Shown: piece after piece, positions 1-13,200 of the stretch | How the letters are laid out: each line of letters opens with the position of its first letter | Position numbering within the stretch: position 1 is the first letter of the stretch | Assembly: GCA_009792885.1 (NCBI GenBank) | Contig: WMCF01000023.1 | Coordinates: forward strand, 10,376,013-10,440,012 | DNA length: 64,000 bases | DNA from: Eremophila alpestris peregrina | Lineage: Eukaryota; Chordata; Aves; Passeriformes; Alaudidae | Direction: 5' to 3' | The notes under the pieces: model-generated | Told to the model about the DNA's origin: nothing | Database searches by the model: none | The model's input: only the letters and a program-made list of their open reading frames with translations | Position numbers and translations under genes: made by a program

Positions 1-390
1 AATCCTTTCAGATTTTAATTTGAGGTCACTTCAATTCATGAAAAATTCAAAAGAAGTTAAATTGCAAAGTCTCACATCTTTCTGGGACCACAAAATTGTA
101 ACAAGAACAACGACTGTTGGAATAATATATTAAAAGACATTTCAATATGCAAAATGCACACTACAGTATTGTTCTGCAACTATTAGCTGTTCCACAACTC
201 ATGAGGAACCTGAAGTCTAATTTTATCCTGGAAAAAAAATCTAAAAAAAAAAANAAAAAAATATTTTTTTTTTTTGAAAAGAATGAAATCTGTAACTGAA
301 AGACCAGAGGAGGGTAAGGGAAGTGGTTTGACTCCAAAGGTGCCCAATAAGAAACAGAACAAAGGCTGGAATATCTCTTTATATTTTCTT

Positions 391-427
<37 letters not shown>

Positions 428-1052
428 CCAGAGGTTTCTCATGTCTGTGATTTTCCCATGATCTCTGGGTCAAATAGAATTAGCTTAAAAATAAGAATAT
501 TTTTTTTCCTAGAGCTGCAGGTTTGAATCAAGCTACACCTCTCCTTTCACGCACAGGAAAAAAAACTTAGGGAGGACAACCAAAGCTTTTGCTGGAACAA
601 AGAACATCCCAGTGTACTCTAATGATGCCTGTAATGACACTTGTCTAAGCTCATTACCTTTCCCAGACTTACACAATCACTGCCTGACAGTAAATATTTC
701 CAGTGATTAACATGATGAAGCCTGCTATGAATTATCTGTACCGCATATTGACCAATAATTGTGTTTTCTCCCTAATTAAAAACTGCAAAGAGAAATTAAA
801 CATGCAAGGAAGTAAATCTCTGAGGTCACAGTTGGGCAGGAGAGGCATTTGACTTGTGTCTAGGAACTCAAGCAGTCTGGGTACCATTTTCAAAAATTAC
901 TCAGAAACTTGACACTTGGTAATTTTTCACTGATATCTTAAAAATATGCAACGCACAATCACTTCTTAATAAAAACTGCACTTAGGAGACTGTCTCGAAG
1001 TAAAGAAGACAAAATGACTATAATAAAGTTTCTATTATAATCAAAGATATAC
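1..1052 (-). other. ABCC8 intron 26, partial
   Basis: This AT-rich intron runs off the left edge. It holds two A-rich tracts, including A34 at 393-426 and a tract with one undetermined base at 254. I see no exon in it. Confidence 0.85.
242..426 (+). repeat. paired A-rich tracts with one undetermined base
   Basis: A-runs at 243-261, containing N at 254, and A34 at 393-426, with a T-run at 264-275. The unresolved base suggests sequencing trouble. Confidence 0.85.
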
Positions 1053-1213
1053 CTCATTGGAGCCAAAATAATTTTATTTAGTAAAGAAGAATGCAGCTTT
1101 TTGGTGACTTTCAAGCCGGTCCACTCCACTGCTATTGATGTGACAAGACACAATACAATGCCAAGGCAGCAAAGAATGCTGAAAACTTTTGAATATGGAG
1201 AATGGTCAAATTC
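1053..1213 (-). CDS. ABCC8: ABCC8 exon 26 (residues 1056-1109, TMD2; last exon in the window)
   Basis: The exon is 161 nt and encodes EFDHSPYSKVFSILCCLGIV, then TSIAVEWTGLKVTKKLHSSL and NKIILAPMR. It covers the second TMD2 helix and start of a coupling loop. The opening EFDHSPYSK is unlike human SUR1 (ECTLDQTVYAM). The acceptor is TTTCTTAG|GAATTT and the donor ATGAG|GTATAT. The next exon, expected to begin FFETTPLG, is not found in bases 1-1052. Confidence 0.96.
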
Positions 1214-4200
1214 CTAAGAAACAAAGAGCAAAACAATTATTCACTTTAAATTACGTTTAAAAATTATTGTAAACGCAAAAGCACAAGAGTGAAAAAAATT
1301 GAAAGTATATCTTTTTTCCTCCCTAAATTAAACTGTCCATGATTTTCACCCATCTTAAATCATAATGTATTATCCTTTGGAGAAAGGTTTGCATGAAAAT
1401 AAGCGATAAATCAGAAATTTAAAATCACAGAATACCATAAAAAGCCCAGGGTGCTGTGAGAATGAAACAGTGCAGGGAAAACAAAAAAAGAACTCTGAGA
1501 TCAAAATTAGTTTAGAAACCCAGGTTTAGGTATATCAGCTTGGTGCCTAAAATACAATAAATCCAGAAAAAGGAGAACAACACACCCAACTTAACTTAAT
1601 TTTACTGCGCTGTGTATGAAAAAATGCATTAATCTTCAAAAGACCCTGGAGCGGCTCTTTTATAGAAAAGCAGCACATTGCATACAAATCTTGGAGCAGA
1701 GGTTGACAGTGGGATAACACCCCCAGTTAAATCACAGGAGGAAGGTGAACAAGGCAGTGCCTACCATGCACTGGGAGCAGTTTTTTGTCTCAGGCTCTAT
1801 CTTGAAAGAAATGGCATGTTCAGTCCAGAGTGCCAGGCAGTAGTCGATGGCCACCATCACCGTGTGCTTCAGCAGCTGGGACAGGAGCAGCAGAGGCAGC
1901 AGGAGGATTCCTGCTGCACTCAGGTACTTGCCACAGGCTCTCCAGGGCATCTTGGCTCTCTGATGCAGCACTGAAGACAGGTTGTCCTCATCATCACTCT
2001 CTGTTACTTCTTCTGCAAGGTGCAAGAGAAAAGCACATGCGATATGTTCATGTCATCCATGCTGACACACATGCCAAAGGGACTGGCATGTGGTACCTAT
2101 AAACCAGGTCTTACCATCCAGGATAAAGGGTAGCTTTAAAATCAAAGTACCTGCTCAGGCCTGCGTGTATCAGCCTGCTAAACTGAATAGAAATGCACAC
2201 TAAAGAGATGCAAAAACCCTCAGCACTTGGTCATCAATTTCTTCAACCATGTTTTTGCAATATGAAAGCACTGGCAGGATAAAAAGCAATTGTAATCTTT
2301 TTCCTATGTAAAACCTTAAGCAAATATGTTTAGCCTTTGACAGGTGAAGTTCACCCAGCATATTGTTTAATTTATTCTTCACTCATTATTAAATCATTTT
2401 TGGATATAAAAAAAACCCTCAAAAGTCTGGAGGAAGCGATGACTTGTGAATCTTGCAATCACTCAAATCCAGAGGTCAAAGCAATAAATTATGACCCACA
2501 TGAAAAATGTTTTGTTCTTTTGCCAGTTTGAATGGTGTTAATTCATTCTGATATAATTTAACTGTGAAACAGTAATGTACTCGCAGTGGGCTCAAAGGGT
2601 GCCATTTACCTTCATCCTCTTCATCATCTTTCAGCAATGCTTCCCGGGAATACATCGTCCTCCGGAGATTCGTTCTTTCCAGAACAGGGTTTTCCTCAAT
2701 AGTTGTTTCCTGAAAAAGGGACAGCCCATGTGTTTTCAACCAGAGAATCAATACAAAAAAATTGCTACTTGTGATAAAATTGTTTCCACTCAGTGAAAAA
2801 CAGAAGTGAAAATGTCACAGCAGGCAGCTGTAAGTGATTGATTTGCTACCTCTGTGTAAAATCCAAGGACATAAATTAGATAGCCAACATTCATTTCAGG
2901 CTGTCAACCCCAACCCTCCTGGAATCTTAACTTGGACAGTTATCCTGGTATTAATAAGAATTAAGATTAATATCTCATTTTTCTTGTGTTATAAGTAAGA
3001 CAGACAAAACATCTTTATCATTTAACTAGGAACTTGATATAGGCATATCTGAAAAGCTTCCACCCAAGGCAATGAGTCAATTCAGGCATGTCTATAAAAC
3101 CAGCTGTCAATATCAGCAAAGCTTGCCCTGAAATGGCCATATTTATATTCCTGAGGTGACAATATTTTGATAGGGCTTCCTATCAAGAGTGGTTTAGAAC
3201 ACATCAAGGAAATATGAGATGTCCAGATGAAGAAATTTATCTTAAGAGATCAATGATAATGGTAACACTAATACTGCATTCATATTAAGTCAGACATCAC
3301 ACACAGCACGACAATTCTTCTCAAACCTCTCAAACTAAGGCAAAAAAACCCCAACAAATTTTCTTGCATATATTGATTGCCCTGCCCATCAAAAACCTTC
3401 TCCAGCTCTGAGTCTTGTCGATTCATTAATGTCTTCCAGTGTTCAAAGAGTTCAGTCTCTGATTTCTGAATGTCCTTGAGTGTTCCTTCTCTCTGGATGT
3501 TACCATCTTTCATCGCAATTATCTAAAAAGAAACACCAGTGGTGAGATAAATAGGCAGATACATCTATTTATTTTAAAGCTATATTGCTATGCTTTGACA
3601 GGATTTTATCTTTTCTTAAAAAAATAGTATTTTCACAAGCAAATCTATCTTCTAAAAAGAAGACAGTGACATTATCTCTTGACTCCATCCCCTTCATTCA
3701 AGATGCTGAAAACCCAGAAACTTCCTGCACTCCATGTTTGCAGAAAAGGCTGCTTTTAAGAAAGAAGAATGGGATCCCTGTTGGCAGACACACTACTCTT
3801 CCTAAATACAAGTCATTAGCAAGATAAGATTTTAGAGTTCTCTTACCTCCTAAAAGGAAAAAGCTTTTAGGAAGACAGTGAGTGCAGGAGGTTTTGCCCT
3901 CATTCAGGCAATTAGATGTGAGCATGCTGGCTCCTTCCCTAGTACCATGGACTGATAAGGAAGAGCTAGGGAATTTGAATCCCTAAAGCTTTAAAAGCAT
4001 AAATAGTGGACACAGTTTGGAAAAGAAAAATACATCTGCAAGACAAAGTCTACAGGGAGCAGTTTCCAGGTTTGTGTCAGCGTAACCATGTTACACACAG
4101 TGTAACTACAGCCACTCTGGATGGGACAGGGGCAACTGGAAAATGAGGTGTGCAGATTGCAAACCCCCATCATTACAAAAGAGTTAATGCACTATTTATT

Positions 4201-7200
4201 TTCCTCTCTCCCTGGAAATTCACACATTTCCATGGGCAGGGAGTGGGGAAATAAACTATTTTGTTTATTGCTTAGAATTTATATCAGAATGAAGGTAAAA
4301 ATAAAGAAAACAAGGATCTTTATGAGATCAATTTATTCACGAAATCTGCAACTGGACCTTGAATTCTTCTGAGGGTTTTGTTGAAAAGATTTAAGGGGAC
4401 CATGACATATACTTCAAAATACATTTTTATTTAAAATTTCTTAATGAAATAAATTGTCCCTCTTCACTCCATTGGGTAAGAACTGCAAATGATTAATGAA
4501 ATTTACTCGCAGAAAAAAACCAAACTATTTTGTAATAAATATTTTTTATTATACAGTTCATACTTCCTGTGCTACTGTTTGAAACAGCATATTTAATAAA
4601 AAATTATACATCTGGAAGATAATAAAAAGAAAGCAATTTTCGTACAACATCTCCTAGAACACCAGCATCTAGAAACGGGTCTTACATTCTCAAAAAAAAT
4701 TAAAATAATTACACTGATGAAAGGTATAGCTGTATATACTTTAAAAAAAATTGCAGATGTATAACAATAAAAAAGAAGTTAAGATGGACCTCATAGGAAG
4801 GGGAGGAAGGCAGAAAATTCCTGTATCCCAAGAGACACTAGTTTTTAAACCAGGACTGTGTTGAGAACACTGGTAACTCTACAGGTAAACAACTGAGAGA
4901 CAAGGTCACAGCAGAGACCATAAATAACAAATGCTGCCCACCAAAAGCCAGTTCAGAACAAGATAAATGTCTGTCTACAAGTTTATGCCAAGCCAATATG
5001 AAGCTCAGGAAGCAGCTGCAATGTGATTATTTCTTGAGACCAGGAAACTGCTGCTATAGCCTGTGCAAGATGTGAAAGAGAGGAGTCCTGCTGGGAGGTA
5101 TAACTGCAGTCATCAATCACCATGGGCAAGGAGACCTGGGAGGCTGCAAAACTGCAGGAAGAAGTGCAAGGCCAGTGGGCACCAATGAATTAAAAAAAAA
5201 AAAAAAGAATCCAAACCCCCAAAAATTCCTTCTTCATCTTTGACATTTCCAATTACAAACTGGCATAGAAAGCATACCTCCGTTTTTTTTCCTTTAAAGT
5301 AGAAGATATAAAAAAGAAACCTAACAGAACAGTCAAATACTACACATTTCTTAAAATCTGACCCACACACTAAGGACAAACATGTTCTTAATACATTATA
5401 TACGAGTACTAACCACAATGAAATAGTCTTTTCCCTTATATTTCCATAACTCTCATTATCTACCTTGCATAAATGCACCTTTTCCTGTGATACCACAAAT
5501 TCCTAGTAACATCCCAGCAGAGGCAAAGGCATCACTCAAACATTTCACTATTTTGAGATGAAAAAATTAGCCAAAATTTTCCAATATAAATAATGTTTTG
5601 GCATACTCAATATATTTTAAATGTAACCTGCTTTCATAATAGTATTAAGTAGCAGCTCTATGAAAATCCAACCTGTTTAGGTGTTCCAAGATGGCAATCT
5701 CAGAATTACAGCTCCCCTAACTGGCTGATTTTACCAGATATCTTCTCACTGAACTATTGGTGGAGAAATGAAGTGAAAGCACTGCTTGCAGCAAGACATG
5801 TTCCTGCCACGTTGTTGCCTCCTCAGAAAAAATGAGGAAAGGTTCCTCACCCAGTCAGCGTGGGGCAAGTACTGCAGCTTGTGAGTCACCAGCACCACGG
5901 TGCGCTTGTCCTCCCGCAGCATTTTCAGGATCCCTTCTTGCATGAGGTGGTCACTCAGGTGGATATCCAGGGCAGAAAAAGGATCATCCTGCCATGACAA
6001 TAAGGGGTCAACTTTTGGAGCCAGAACTTACAGGATTCAAGGAAACCGACAGGTTTTAACACCAGTAAAGCCAGTTAGATCCACATAGGAAGACAAGAGG
6101 CCATCAGATCAAAACTGTGCTGAGGAACAGTTTACTTAATTTACAGAACAGCAAACCTTGAACTGTGTTTTTGCAGAGAGCACTGAGTAACACCAGCTGT
6201 GTCAATTCTATAATTCTGTGGGGTTTTCTGGGACCTGCTCCTCTCCCCAGATGTGTTCATGGCCCACACAGCTGGAGAACATGGCTTCTGTCAGGCGCCA
6301 GACAATATCCAAGCGGGGGTCTCTGGCAGATACTGCATTACTGCTCCAGGGATAGGGACAACAAGCATATTTCTGTTTCCCTTGAACATCACTGCCTTAA
6401 GGTTTTTTTGTTTAGTTGGTTTTAGTTCTTTTGGTTTTCTTTGTTCATAAATCAATACTCTATTAACAAAGAATCACAAGAAAAATCACAAAAGAAGCAA
6501 TATTGATTGTTTTGCTGACTCAGCTCAGATATCTGATTTGAAACCTACATTATCTTATTGAATCAATCAATTACATGCAATTCATTTAGGTATAAATTAA
6601 TCTGTACCATCTTTTGGGAAATTTGTTTATCTAATCCTATTTATATGGAATCACAAACCTTGTGATTTGATATTTCTGCTTGCAATAGTGATACTGGCTG
6701 TAGGATTTACTTAGTGTTACTATTTCATACTATAATATTACACTAAATCCAGGCTTCATTAAAAATCAAAACTATCTGAAATTACCAGTAAGATAAGTAA
6801 GACCACTTAGATTCTAATAAACAAGAGCAGAGCATCACAACATAAAGCACCTAGAAAGTTCTTCTGAAATACAGTAACTTCACGATCCAGAATTTTCTCT
6901 CAAAAGTGTGTGTGCAACTGTGTGTGCACTGTGCTCACTGAGCAAGGGTGTTGTCAGCTCTGCTGCTGCACTCTTCTGATCTGGCAGAGACCTAATCATC
7001 AACCATATGACATTTACACTTGTGAGAGTGAAGTTTCAAGAGTATTTTTTTAAAAAGCCAGCCTTAAAAGAACTGAGTGTTTGCTAATACCAATATATAG
7101 GATTGCTGATTATTTTCTAAATATTAGTATTGAAAATAAAGTTTATTTGTAGGTGTTTTTCCATTGTCAAACCCTAAGAGAACCTGCTGCTATTAGGAGA

Positions 7201-10200
7201 TAATTGATTGTCCTTCACAGAAGAACAAAAAGGGCAAAACCAAGTTACAGACCAATAGTGGACCTGTTGATGTGCAGCACCTGACCCAACTGCTCCCTAC
7301 TCTCCTGCACTCTGAGCTTTGCTTGCAAATGCCCTACACATGAAAAAAGCACAGATTAATCAGCTTAATTACAGGGAAGGGTCTAAATAGCCTCTCTTTC
7401 TTTTAGGGATGACATCTAATGTGCACAGCTGTTCTAATCCTACGTGACTGATGTCTCACTGTCATAACAGCTGGATTCAAACCTTCTAGAAAACTGAGGA
7501 AAAGGAGGAAGTCATAAACTGGAAAGCCAGCAAGCTCACTACAAGTGAGTGTGGAGGATGCATCTGTTTTCCCACCTGTGAAGCTGTCAGAGCTTGCTGT
7601 CACTCCCTTTCCACAGCTGAAGCTGCCACAGGATGTACAACAGGCAGTTCAGGGTGCAAAAGCAGCTTAGTTTGTCACAGAAAGGAAACACCCCACACAT
7701 GAGACAGCATTAATTTTAGGCCTAAGACAGCTTAGGAATTTCACGAATACAATTGAAGCTATTACATTTCTAAGACCCAAAGATAAAAGCAAGAGTCAAA
7801 TTGAATTTTCAACACACTGAGAGGACAAGCATTTCAATGTGCAATACCTGTCTGTCTGCAGCATTTACAAAATCCTTCCTACCTGCAGGCTAGCTGACAA
7901 GAGATCTAAAACACACAGTGCACATTTGGCTCGGCTCAGCAAACCATGATGTCCAGAGTGTGACCCATGGAATACTCTAAATGCAGAAGCAGCTCGTGCT
8001 TCTGCATGGAGCACAAACAGAAGGGCACCTACTCACCAGGAACACAACATTGGTCTGCTGGTAAAGTGCTCGTGCCACGCTGATACGCTGGCGCTGCCCT
8101 CCTGACAGATTAATTCCCTGGAGATAGGCAGGAGAGAAACAATCAGACAGTCAAAGAAAACTTCAACTGAATATTCATAGTCCTTATTCTGACTGGATTA
8201 TCTATGCCCATTTCTGGGCAGAGAAATGTGAGAAATTTTTCCCAAGTGTGGGCCTGTAATGTATCCTTGTGGTGTTTTAGGGGGAGTTTTTGGGGTTCTT
8301 TTGTTTGTGCCAGTGCCAGTATATGCTAGAGTAAATTGTTTACAAATCTGTGATTTCTGTTTCCTCTCTCGTCACTCCCTAATCTTCCCATATGTGATAA
8401 AGCCATTGATTAAACACCTGCCCTTCTGTAAATGAAAGGGCTCTAAAAAAAAAAATTGAAATCTATGTTATTATTGTTTATTTTTCTGTTACTTCTAAAG
8501 AAACAAAAAAAATATCCTGTTAAGTCAGGGTATCTGCAATAGCAGCTGCAGAACAGTCAAACATTCTGATAGCACACATTTAAATCATTGCACCTCACAT
8601 GACAGTGTTTCCATGTTCACTGAGCAATGAGCTTTCAGACTAATGACCCAAACATACACTTAACTGAAAGATTACCTTTGTTGCCAAATAACCTGTAAGA
8701 TTTTAAGAACCAACAAAATAATAAACCCCCTCTCTATATATTGAAACCAAAAATAGAAGCCTGTAGCTGTTTACTGACCCTCTCTCCAATCTGGGTTTGG
8801 TCTCCGTGAGGCAGAATGTCAATATCAGGCTGGAGGGAACAAGCATCAATTACTGCTTTGTACCTGTGGAAACAAAAAAGGCAACAAAACCCACACAGAT
8901 ACTGCTGGAGAAGCACATTTCCTACCTGCAGAGGAACAAAAATTAACCAGCTGGAAAAAAAAATCACACAGTGGAAAACGTATTTGTTAGCCACTAATTG
9001 TTCTAATGGGATCTCTTTCAATCGCAGGCAAGTAAAGTAAGTAAAATTTCAGCTAAGAAAAAGGATCTTAGGTCAGCTTCCCAAATAAAAATGTTAAATA
9101 GTTAAACCTAGGAAAAACAAACTTAACTTCTTCCAAGGTATATTGCTATTTTTTAGCAGTTTTTCACACCCAGGGCTTTTGTTTCTATATCCAAGGATGA
9201 CAGAAAAAAAATGAGTGCAGGATGCAAATACATAATCAACCACTTCTTTTAACGGTGGGAGAATGGAACACCAGCAATTGATTTCTAAACATTTTACAAT
9301 GTCTGCTGGGCATTTAAACTGCATAAAAAGGCAGCCCACTAATTCTTTACAAACAATATTCTCACTCCCAAACAGGTGATATCCTTCCAGGAGAGGCAAA
9401 CCAATCAATCAGGTGAGAGAACACCGCATGCTAAACAAACATGGTCCTTGGAAATGGAAACATTTGTACACTTGAGTTCAAGTGAGACAAACCCTGTCCC
9501 TTGTGTCACTCAGTAAAAGTGTGGTCCAAGGGGGAGGTTGTCACATTCAGGCAGGTGCAGTAGGTTTGTTCCTACAGGGAGATGGGGCCCCATGTGTGAC
9601 CCATACGACCCCAATATTTATGGAAAAGGGGAGTAAAACACAACAGTGCTGGAAGCTGTTACCTCTGTTTGTTAAAAGAGCTTTCAAATGTGATGTTCTC
9701 TTCCACTGTGGCATTGAGCAGCCAAGGCTTCTGGGATGCATAAGCTACTGCACCTCTTTTCCTGGGAAAAAAATAAACAGAAGCATTCCCAGCTTACCAA
9801 TGCAATTGCTGCTTTTGGAAACCATTTTCTTGTAAGTGAATAAACTAGTAATTAGTCCTCAAAAATGCTTTGCTTTCTTTCTTTAGGGCAATCAATAGCT
9901 TTTCCATCAAGGAAATACATAAATTTATAAATTTCCAATAGAACACTGAAATCATTTAAACAACTGAATTTTACTTTGTTCCCTCCTCTCCTGCTGTGAG
10001 GTGGGGTTTGGAGAGCCTAGCTCAATAAAGCTGCCTCTTGAGCAGAGTGCATGGCAGGAGAAAAATTACCAAAGACTGAATCCCAGCTCTGTTTGGATAG
10101 ATTAATAACAAAAATTTAATGTGCAGCAGATCACTAATTAAGTAACACATTTCAGGAGGCACATTCTAAAAAGAGAAAGTATTTGACAAAGATCCAAACA

Positions 10201-13200
10201 ACTCCACACATGCACAAAGGCAATTCCCTCTGCTATTTTTTCCCCCACTCTAAGAAGAGAACTAGAGTTAGAAAGCAAGTCAGTCAGTCATTTCCATGCC
10301 TATAAAGACCAGAAAAGAGCACACAGACAAAAAAAATCTTGGCTAAATTTCCCCCAGTGAAATGGACCCCATAATGTATCATCAGAGGGGACAATTTACC
10401 AGATACAGCCAACAGGATCTTACCATGCCCATATTACTTCACAGAAATTATTATTATTATTATTACTATTTAAAAAGGAAAGTATCTGCCTGCTAGAGAA
10501 TCTGTGCTTTTGCTGTCTATGGTGTAATAAAGATCCCAGTAAGGCAGAGCTGGGAGAAAGGCAACATCTTTTATCAGGGCAACTAATATTATTGGAAAAC
10601 TCATGGGCATACCAACCTTTCTACAGAAAAGGGCCAAAAGAGGGATCATATGCCTAAAAGCATATCTGTTTTCCTCCTAGCTCTATCAGCTAATCCAATA
10701 AAAAGATAGGACCTCTCACCCAAATGTGGCCTTTGTCTGCTAGACATCCATTATGGCAGCCTATTTCTAGTTGGACCTGAAAGCAATTCAAATCATGACT
10801 TGACAAAGAACATTTCATTTCTCTTTAGAAGTTAAGGTCACTTGCCCTGCTCATTTTTTTCAAGCTTTTACCAAGCTTGTTTAAAAATCAAGATAGGATC
10901 CAATTTTTGTTGATGACCTGAGAGAGCACACAATTCCACTATTCTGCTAACATGCTTCCAAATTGAAATTTATGATGGTTCTCTAGAATTTAATTACACT
11001 TTTGTATTTTCTTTACTGGAAAATTCAACAGAAATACCTAAACAAAAGAAAAAAAAAAGACAGAAAATATTGCCATGGCAGCCCAGCCTGCAGCCCCAAA
11101 ATCTAATTCAAAGATCATTCAAGTCTGCCTGAAGAGAGAAGCATTTTTTCAATTAGTATGAAAATTTCATCCCAATAATTGAGAAAAAATTGCTCTGAGC
11201 ATCCCAACATGAAGATGCATTCCCTTCTCCTTTCCATTGCTTGAAACTGTGACTTTGCAGCTCTTAATTTTCAATGTGATCAAAAAGTTACTGCTAATTT
11301 AGTTTTTGAAAAACAGCAGCAAACTTTTGAGGAAAAAGCCTTTACAGCTTTTCAGAAAGTGTTCTTCTGTTGAGAGAAGATATGGGCCCTGCCAGTGTGG
11401 TGCACTCCATGCTGAGAACCAACACAATGTCTGCAAATACTATTCACATTTCGATTATATTCTGCTTTTAGGACACCTGTGAGAATTAATTACTGCAAGG
11501 AACTTGGCAACAAGCAATGAGCTTGCCAAAACTGATTATGGACTGAGGATTTAGTAAAAGCCTCTAAATTAATCCTAATTGCAAAATGACACTAGGATGG
11601 CATATCAGGACTGATCATATTTTGACATAAACAAAAAGCCTGCAAGTGTTTGCAAGCTTCTTTTTAATGTATATGAAATCTACTGCATGTCCACAGTACT
11701 GCTTACAGAGAAGAGACAGTCAAGCAATTGTTACTGAAATTGTGAGAAACACATGGCTGAAAATCCAGAGCACAAAATATTCTGCAATGGAGTGTGCAAG
11801 ACTTGCTCTGAAAGCCTGCCTTGAACATACACAGGGTTTCACAATTTTAGGACTGAATGCAAACCAATGGTTTACGAGACAAAGGCTTTGGAGGGATTAT
11901 TCTGCAGGTGCAATTGTTGGTTTCCTGTTCCCAGACTCCATAAATAACCATGTTTTTTCAGCAATGGAGGGTGGTTTTTCCCCTCTGATAACACAACAGA
12001 CTAACCATAGCCTCTTAATTATCACAGAGAAGCAGACAGAAAAATTCAGCCTTGCAATAAATAGGGAAAACCTTCCCTGGGCTCCCTGGAGACTATGAGC
12101 TTTGTCTAATATAGAATCAAGCCTGTTTACTAATTATGAATCAGATTAACTCATCAGAAGCAACACTGTCAAAAGGAACAACATTCACTTCTTTACAGGG
12201 TGAGTGAGTGAGCACTGGAAGAGATTGGCCAGAGAGGTTGTGGAGTCTCCCTCAGTGGAGATACTCAAGAACTATGTGGACGCAATCCTGTGCCATGTGC
12301 TCTCGGATGTTCTGCTTGACCAGGGAGGTTGGACCAGATGACACCCTGTGGTCCCTTCAACCTCACTCTTTCAGTCATTCTGTTGTGAAGATTGTTTGTT
12401 TAAATTTATTAATCTATCTCTACTTTCACATTTCATTTTGTTAAATCCAGGAGGTACAGCAGATCTTCAAGATCAAACACAACTAGTTAAGGGACATTCA
12501 TACATGAATTTCAGTGTCTTAAGCCTAGAAAATCTGGGATGTTGACAATTTAAAAAAGAAAATAGATGCACTTAAAATGCAATGGAGTTAGGCTTATGAT
12601 GATAGAGGAAATAACATATTCCTAAGCCTTTCCTGTGTGTTTCGGTATTGCTGACTACAGTTTTATCTTGATTACTTTGCACAATTCATTAACTTCTACT
12701 ATCTGTCAATTCAAATTCAAATGTTCTCCAGCTATGAGAGAAACATGTACTGTTTTGTATTATCACTGCTTATGCAAAATACATGCTTCTTGTATTTTCA
12801 GCCTGATGGAAAGCATTGGCGCATTCTTGTATTGCTCCAATGCAATTCCAGTCCTGAGCATTCAGGAAGAAATCTTTCTGCAATTGTTAAACTTCAAGGG
12901 TCACCTGCTTGTTTTTATTTTAAACCTTGCAGTAGCTGCATACAGAGACATCCTGTTTGTCTTCTAAGGGGGGAACATGAAACTCATTAAGTGCAGAGAC
13001 TGCTGAACAATGTTGACAGAGTCACAGAATGGCTGAGCTTGAAAGGGACCTCTGGAGCTTCCCATCAGTTTTAAAATGCTGTACCTGAATTCCATGTCAA
13101 TAGGAGATTCTTTCTCTGGGCTGTAGAAAACAAACACAAGGGTTAAAAAAAAAATTAAATTATTTCAGACATTGCAAATAACACCACAAAGTAATATCAC

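Larger units (their letters stand above)
9762..13084 (-). other. ABCC8 intron 18
   Basis: 3.3 kb. It holds a short ATT repeat (10447-10470), a CR1 3' end at about 12195-12385 and a CR1 fragment next to exon 18. The open frame at 11646-12098 shows no family signature. Confidence 0.85.

Noticed and set aside
161..473. Phenylalanine-run open frames at the left edge
   Set aside because: They result from poly-A tracts read on the opposite strand.
1..1052. Search for ABCC8 exon 27 (FFETTPLG segment) and KCNJ11
   Set aside because: Neither was found. Both are expected further left, outside the window.
11646..12098. 150-codon plus-strand open frame in intron 18
   Set aside because: No known family features and ordinary AT-rich composition. 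Taken as a chance frame.
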